Notes under the pieces: generated by a model
What the model was told of the DNA's origin: nothing
Database searches by the model: none
Seen by the model: the letters and a program-made list of their open reading frames with translations, nothing else
Position numbers and translations under genes: made by a program
Source of the DNA: Vreelandella neptunia
Lineage (GTDB): Bacteria; Pseudomonadota; Gammaproteobacteria; Pseudomonadales; Halomonadaceae
Direction: 5' to 3'
NCBI RefSeq assembly: GCF_000712975.1
Contig: NZ_JHQL01000001.1
Coordinates: forward strand, 662,625 to 726,624
Length of the DNA: 64,000 nt
Part shown: piece after piece, positions 60,024 to 64,000 of the stretch
How the letters are laid out: every line of letters starts with the position of its first letter
How positions within the stretch are numbered: the stretch's first letter is position 1

Positions 60024-60719
60024 TCAGTGCGCCGGGTCGAGCACGCCACCCAGCGAGGCGTTGCGCCTAAACCAGCCAGCAATACTGGCACGTGGATGCT
60101 GCGTGGGCACTACCTCGTGAGGAATGGTTTCGGATAAAAAACAGGCGAACGTGCCGGCTTCGGGCACCACGCGGGCGACTTCCTGAGAGGGGGCATCAGG
60201 GTGATAAATGACCATCTCTCCGCCACCATCTAATGGCCACTGAGGGTTCAAGTAACCGACGGTTGAAATAACTCGGTTAGCTCGCCCACGAAAGCTATCG
60301 ACATGGCGTTGATAAAATGCGCCTGGGGGGTAATGGGCAAAGTGAGCCTCGTACTCAAATAACCCCAGGAAAAGCGCCTGATTGAGGGATTGCTGGAGTT
60401 CTGCCATGGCATCAAGGTAGCGGCGTTGGGCTTCGCTTTCTCTATCCAACCAGTGAATGGCATCGCCACGAATATCTTTGCGAAGGAGATGTTCTTTGCC
60501 ACGACCAATGCCTGCCTCGGCAAGCACGTCGTGTTCAGCCATATGGTGCAGCTCACGGTGCAGCGCTTGGCAAAGATCGAGGTCTATCACGTTTTTACCC
60601 ACGTACCAACCGTGCTCAACAAGCGCATCCACCAGCGCAACATGGGCGATAGGATTGATCGCTGGTGGGCTATTACTATTGCTATTGGGTAAGGTGTTTG
60701 GCGCTGCAGAGGCAATCAT
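60024..60719 (-). CDS. 2-oxoglutarate/Fe(II)-dependent oxygenase (SM-20/PKHD-like)
   Basis: A 231-residue cytoplasmic protein. Iron ligands fit H-x-D...H: FYQRHVDSF near residue 135 and SETIPHEVVP near 190, with Arg in RASIAGWFRR for 2-oxoglutarate. It resembles SM-20/prolyl-hydroxylase-like enzymes (PHD/Ofd type). Its N-terminal 20 residues are a low-complexity Asn/Ser/Pro segment. It lies between a NUDIX hydrolase (ATGA overlap) and a PAS sensor kinase in one operon, which hints at an oxygen- or translation-linked response; this is inference. Confidence 0.87.
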   Translation of the reverse strand: MIASAAPNTLPNSNSNSPPAINPIAHVALVDALVEHGWYVGKNVIDLDLCQALHRELHHMAEHDVLAEAGIGRGKEHLLRKDIRGDAIHWLDRESEAQRRYLDAMAELQQSLNQALFLGLFEYEAHFAHYPPGAFYQRHVDSFRGRANRVISTVGYLNPQWPLDGGGEMVIYHPDAPSQEVARVVPEAGTFACFLSETIPHEVVPTQHPRASIAGWFRRNASLGGVLDPAH

Positions 60720-61375
60720 TTCATGGTTCTCTTCGTTGGCATGCGAGTTGCTTTGGGTAGGCGACTGCTTCTCTCAGGATAGTGACGTAACGCTCCTGGC
60801 GGGCGCTGGTAGAGATCAATAGCCATACCAAAACCTTCTGCCAGCAGTTCTACCAGCATCATGGCAGAAAGCCCCCAAATCACGTAGCCATCCACGTGGT
60901 AGCTGGGCACATAGTGGGCAACCCCGTCTACTGTAATCACATCGGTGTGGGTGCGCCTGTCGTCTAAAAAATGGCTGAGTGGCACTTCAAAAATAGTGTC
61001 TAGTTCTGAGGGGTCTGCTACCAGCGGTAAATCTGGCGGAATAATACCTACCCACGGCGTGACGCGGATGCCATGTAGTGAAATAACATCTGATAACCTT
61101 CCCAAGGGTTGTACAAAGGAGGGCGCTAGCGCAATCTCTTCTTCTGCCTCGCGAAGTGCCGTGGCGTAGAGATCGGCATCACAGGCCTCGCGTTTGCCAC
61201 CGGGAAACGCCACTTGGCCACTGTGAGTGCTTAGATGGCTAGCCCGCCGTGTAAATAGCAGCGTGGGCGAAGGTCGCTCAACAATCGGCATTAGCACGGC
61301 AGCCTCGGGCATTACAACGTGGTCTAGCCGTTGAGGAGAGTGCTGTTGCAGCTGTTTGCGCAGTTTCTCTAACAT
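60716..61375 (-). CDS. NUDIX hydrolase, CoA pyrophosphatase type (NudL)
   Basis: A 219-residue NUDIX protein of the NudL (UPF0035) group, which cleaves coenzyme A diphosphate bonds. The motif includes STHSGQVAFPGGKREACDADLYATALREAEEEI, i.e. the NUDIX box with Glu residues, preceded by PSPTLLFTRRASHL. It is the first gene of the operon with the oxygenase, sensor kinase and regulator. It is divergent from the zinc-ribbon NUDIX gene. Confidence 0.92.
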   Translation of the reverse strand: MLEKLRKQLQQHSPQRLDHVVMPEAAVLMPIVERPSPTLLFTRRASHLSTHSGQVAFPGGKREACDADLYATALREAEEEIALAPSFVQPLGRLSDVISLHGIRVTPWVGIIPPDLPLVADPSELDTIFEVPLSHFLDDRRTHTDVITVDGVAHYVPSYHVDGYVIWGLSAMMLVELLAEGFGMAIDLYQRPPGALRHYPERSSRLPKATRMPTKRTMK

Positions 61376-61469
61376 AGGGTTTCCCTTTGCTTTGTTCTCT
61401 TTTACCCAGCAGCGGTGTTTGACGTCAAGTACGTCAAAGCCTTACCCCATCAGCCGTAGAGAAAACGCG

Positions 61470-62027
61470 ATGAATTTTTGTAGTCAGTGTGGTGAAAAAG
61501 TCCGTTTTGCTGTTCCTGAAGGCGATGACCGTTCACGCTATTTATGCGATGCCTGTGGCGCTATTCATTATCAAAATCCACGTATTGTGGCGGGTACGTT
61601 GCCGGTAATTGGCGATAAAATATTGCTGTGTAAGCGGGCGATTTCTCCTCGTAAAGGGTACTGGACACTTCCAGCGGGCTATATGGAAAATGCCGAAACC
61701 ACTCAGCAGGCCGCCGCAAGAGAGACCTGGGAAGAGGCCTTTGCAGAGGTCAAGCTGGAAGGGTTATACACACTCATTGATCTACCTCATATCAATCAAG
61801 TGTATATGATTTTCCGTGCAGAGCTTCTCGGTGGTTTTAGTGCTGGCCCTGAAAGCCTAGAGGTAGCGCTGTTCGAAGAGCATGAGATCCCCTGGGATGA
61901 ACTTGCCTTTCCCACCATTGAGCGCACGCTGCAGCACTTTTATGAAGATCGAAAAAGCGCCCACTACCCGCTACACATCAGCGCAATTACCCCTGAAGAC
62001 AGGGAGCGTTATTTTGGCAGCGCCTAA
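61470..62027 (+). CDS. NUDIX hydrolase with N-terminal zinc ribbon
   Basis: A 185-residue protein with two CxxC pairs (FCSQCGEK and LCDACGAIH, residues 3-35) as a zinc ribbon, followed by NPRIVAGTLPVI and a NUDIX box GYMENAETTQQAAARETWEEAF. Related proteins cleave NADH or ADP-ribose. The ATG at 61470 gives the zinc ribbon at the N-terminus; the frame is open further upstream without family similarity. The stop codon is duplicated in the following 17-bp repeat. Confidence 0.9.
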   Translation: MNFCSQCGEKVRFAVPEGDDRSRYLCDACGAIHYQNPRIVAGTLPVIGDKILLCKRAISPRKGYWTLPAGYMENAETTQQAAARETWEEAFAEVKLEGLYTLIDLPHINQVYMIFRAELLGGFSAGPESLEVALFEEHEIPWDELAFPTIERTLQHFYEDRKSAHYPLHISAITPEDRERYFGSA

Positions 62028-62055
62028 GCTCTTTTAGTGCCTAAGCTCTTTTAAT
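62022..62055 (+). repeat. 17-bp duplication spanning the NUDIX stop codon
   Basis: Two copies of GCCTAAGCTCTTTTART; the first contains the stop codon TAA of the NUDIX gene. It is the clearest example of post-stop microduplication in the window. Confidence 0.92.
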
Positions 62056-62071
62056 GCAGGGCATCGCTGAA

Positions 62072-62383
62072 TTACAGATCGGCTAATTGCCAAACATCAT
62101 AGGCCACCTCTTCATAGGGGTGGGCTAATTTCAAAGCGGCAATGGCGGCCTGAATGTGCTCATCTTGGCAGACAAGCTCCACCTTTACCTCTTCAACAGT
62201 TTCAAGCGTGCCCACTTTGCCTAGGTGTGGCTCTGCGCCTTCTAGCGGACGAAACTGCCCGATGCCGCGGGTTTGAAAACAGCAGGCCTCGTAATCACCA
62301 ATTCGCCCAGCGCCTGTTTCAAACACCGCTTCTTTAACGCTCTCTGCATCTTCAATGGGAACAAAAAAAGCCAGCTTGTACAT
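62072..62383 (-). CDS. YqfO/NIF3-like small protein
   Basis: A 103-residue protein matching the C-terminal CutA-like insert domain of NIF3 family proteins, as found on its own in proteobacteria: YKLAFFVPIEDAESVKEAVFETGAGRIGDYEACCFQTRGIGQF and HPYEEVAYDVW. Such stand-alone domains are of unknown function; the EAC-F and HPYEEV motifs are strongly conserved. It is convergent with the NUDIX gene, with the duplicated stop region between them. Confidence 0.92.
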   Translation of the reverse strand: MYKLAFFVPIEDAESVKEAVFETGAGRIGDYEACCFQTRGIGQFRPLEGAEPHLGKVGTLETVEEVKVELVCQDEHIQAAIAALKLAHPYEEVAYDVWQLADL

Positions 62384-62557
62384 AGTAATCAGGCTCCAAA
62401 ATTAGCGCAGGCAAGGTAACGCTGCTTTCAGAATGATCACCTAGCCAGAGGGATTGCCCAGCAGCGGTACGACCTTGTAACGTTCAAAGTGTATAAAAAC
62501 AAACAAAGAATAGCTTACAGAAACAGAATAGTTAGAAACAGGTTGGTTAGAAATAGA

Positions 62558-62612
62558 GTATCTAAAAACTAAGTATCTAAAAACTAAGCATCTAAAAACT
62601 AAGCATCTAGAA
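62558..62612. repeat. Tandem repeat of a 15-bp unit, about 3.7 copies
   Basis: Copies of GTATCTAAAAACTAA, the first two identical, the next with a T-to-C change, and a partial fourth. Upstream (62508-62557) there are more degenerate GTTAGAAA-type copies. The repeat fills the space before the fructosamine kinase gene. Confidence 0.92.
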
Positions 62613-62669
62613 GTGAGTAGGAAAAAGCTAAGCGAATGATCGCTACGTCAACGGTTCAGAGTGAGCGTT

Positions 62670-63515
62670 ATGGATAACAATCTGAGTAACTTGCTGGATA
62701 CGCTGGGATTAATCCCCACTGATAAGCTTCAGCCACTCAGTGGTGGTGACATAGCTGCTGTTTACGCCTTAATGACTCGCCAGGGGCAAGTCGTTATCAA
62801 ACACGATAACCCTGCGCGATTACTTGGTGAAGCCGAAGGGCTTCGCACGCTCAAGGGGGCGGGCACTTCATTAGTGATCCCTGAGGTGCTAGGTGAGTCA
62901 ATGGGGTGGCTGGTGATAGAGTCGCTCGATACCAAACCTGCAAACACCCAGAGTAGCATCGCTTTGGGCGAGGAGCTACGTGAGTTGCATGGAGTGATAG
63001 GTGATGCCCATGGCTGGCATCAGGACAATGCCTGTGGGCGTACGCCCCAGCCCAACGCCCCATTGTCAGATGGTCGTGCGTTTCAGCGCGAACGACGTTT
63101 ACTGCCTCTTAGTCAAGCCTGCTATCAGAAGGGGCTGCTGGATGAGGCCTTGCGCAGCCGTGTGGAACACCAAGCAGGCCAATTAGAAACATGGTTGCCA
63201 GATTCGCCTGCCAGCCTTATTCATGGGGACCTATGGGCGGGCAATGTGCTGACGACCACAAGAGGGCCGGCACTGATCGACCCTTCTGTTTATCGCCATT
63301 ATCCCGATGTTGATGTGGCTATGCTGACTCTATTTGGATCGCCAGGCACACCTTTTTTTGATGCTTACTGGGACGGCAATAAGCCAATCGACTGGCCAAG
63401 ACGAGAAGCGCTTTTCCAGCTTTATCCGTTGCTTAATCATCTGTTGATGTTTGGTTCCGGCTATCGCAGCGCCGTTGAACGTTGTGTGGCAGTGCTGGAG
63501 GCTTTTGAAGAGTAA
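62670..63515 (+). CDS. Fructosamine kinase family protein
   Basis: A 281-residue phosphotransferase with the APH-like fold, related to fructosamine-3-kinase, which phosphorylates sugars attached to proteins so that they fall off. Visible are DIAAVYALMTRQGQVVIKHD (nucleotide Lys), LIHGDLWAGNVLTT with the catalytic Asp, and ALIDPSVYRHYPDVDVAML with the metal Asp. The start is ATG 62670; an in-frame GTG nine bases earlier is also possible. Confidence 0.91.
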   Translation: MDNNLSNLLDTLGLIPTDKLQPLSGGDIAAVYALMTRQGQVVIKHDNPARLLGEAEGLRTLKGAGTSLVIPEVLGESMGWLVIESLDTKPANTQSSIALGEELRELHGVIGDAHGWHQDNACGRTPQPNAPLSDGRAFQRERRLLPLSQACYQKGLLDEALRSRVEHQAGQLETWLPDSPASLIHGDLWAGNVLTTTRGPALIDPSVYRHYPDVDVAMLTLFGSPGTPFFDAYWDGNKPIDWPRREALFQLYPLLNHLLMFGSGYRSAVERCVAVLEAFEE

Positions 63516-63790
63516 TATGGAAGCACTAACAGCTTGTGATTACCGTTCACAGTGGCACTGATGGTTCAGCTGTTGGGCCTGTTAAAGGTCGTGCTAAAAA
63601 ACTGCCAGCTCAGTGCGCTTTGAACTAAGGTAAAAGAGAGTCTTGTGCAGTGCGGCTATTTATAAGTAACACTGTCCACACATTTAGGTTAAGTTCAAGC
63701 CTAGCATACATACATGAATGTAACTATAATGCCATCTTTTAGAATGGCTATCCGACTCGCCACCCTACGTTGACACCTAGAGGCAATCCC

Positions 63791-64000
63791 ATGCGACTGG
63801 CACACTGGGCAGTCAATGCCCCTTTTCGTCCCCTGCTATTAGCAGTCCTTACATCATCTTTCATGCTGCCAGCTCACGCGGCAGATCTAATCAATATCAC
63901 CCGCGACGCGCTTAATAATAATGCTGCCTTGGCGTCGGCACGTGCTGAGTTTTCAAGTGTTGAAGCGGCAAGTGACGTGGCAAGTGGAGCATTGTTGCCC
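63791..64000 (+). CDS. TolC family outer membrane channel protein, 3' end outside window
   Basis: The first 70 residues only. A signal peptide (LLLAVLTSSFMLPAHA, cleavage near residue 33) is followed by ADLINITRDALNNNAALASARAEFSSVEAA, which is the classic first helix repeat of TolC-type outer membrane efflux proteins. The window ends inside the gene. The upstream 275 bp hold no other gene. Confidence 0.88.
   Translation, partial: MRLAHWAVNAPFRPLLLAVLTSSFMLPAHAADLINITRDALNNNAALASARAEFSSVEAASDVASGALLP

Overview
The window looks like chromosomal DNA of a moderately halophilic gammaproteobacterium, most likely Halomonas or a close relative. I infer this from the mix of genes: a class A beta-lactamase of the R-T-G subgroup, sodium-type PomAB stators, a TRAP gluconate system, opgGH, lpxR and several acidic exported proteins. 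No rRNA, tRNA, CRISPR array, prophage or complete insertion sequence was recognised.

Layout. 1-3.8 kb: end of an alcohol dehydrogenase, then a tenA-thiC thiamine operon behind a TPP riboswitch. 4.0-5.6 kb: two AT-rich genes, each followed by an integron attC site, i.e. two gene cassettes with no integrase in view. 5.7-11.1 kb: aldo/keto reductase, beta-lactamase, mntP, a broken second beta-lactamase 3' end, and a sodium:solute symporter with a 43-residue partner. 11.1-19.3 kb: an unusual cluster of a CDP-alcohol phosphotransferase, MDR dehydrogenase, divergent PTPS/QueD-like protein, glycosyltransferase-methyltransferase fusion, flippase-like membrane protein, RibD-type reductase, RibA-type GTP cyclohydrolase II and creatininase-family amidohydrolase. 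This is the best candidate here for an undescribed pathway, perhaps a GTP-derived compound that is glycosylated and placed in the membrane. 19.4-26.9 kb: periplasmic glucan genes opgG-opgH coupled to an FkbM methyltransferase, a divergent sulfatase-like membrane enzyme and a GDP-mannose enzyme.

26.9-31.3 kb: a lipid A acyltransferase between two paralogous membrane proteins, a VOC protein, a methyltransferase and an MFS transporter. 31.4-36.8 kb: acyl-CoA dehydrogenase, acyl-CoA ligase, 3-hydroxyacyl-CoA dehydrogenase and enoyl-CoA hydratase; the first two resemble DmdC and DmdB. 36.9-46.5 kb: glutathione S-transferases, YaeQ, LpxR, small membrane proteins, a TonB siderophore receptor, a racemase and the ohr/ohrR peroxide pair. 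46.6-51.4 kb: gluconate uptake by a TRAP transporter, GntK and a GntR-type LacI regulator, with a GntR-like operator in front. 51.5-64 kb: MOSC protein, EamA exporter, pomAB, OsmC, PRC-barrel protein, L,D-transpeptidase, a NUDIX/2OG-oxygenase/FixLJ-like operon, a second NUDIX enzyme, a YqfO-like protein, a fructosamine kinase and the start of a TolC-family protein.

Across the whole window, intergenic DNA repeatedly carries two to four tandem copies of unrelated 10-18 bp units, often directly after stop codons. This suggests a local duplication process rather than a repeat family.
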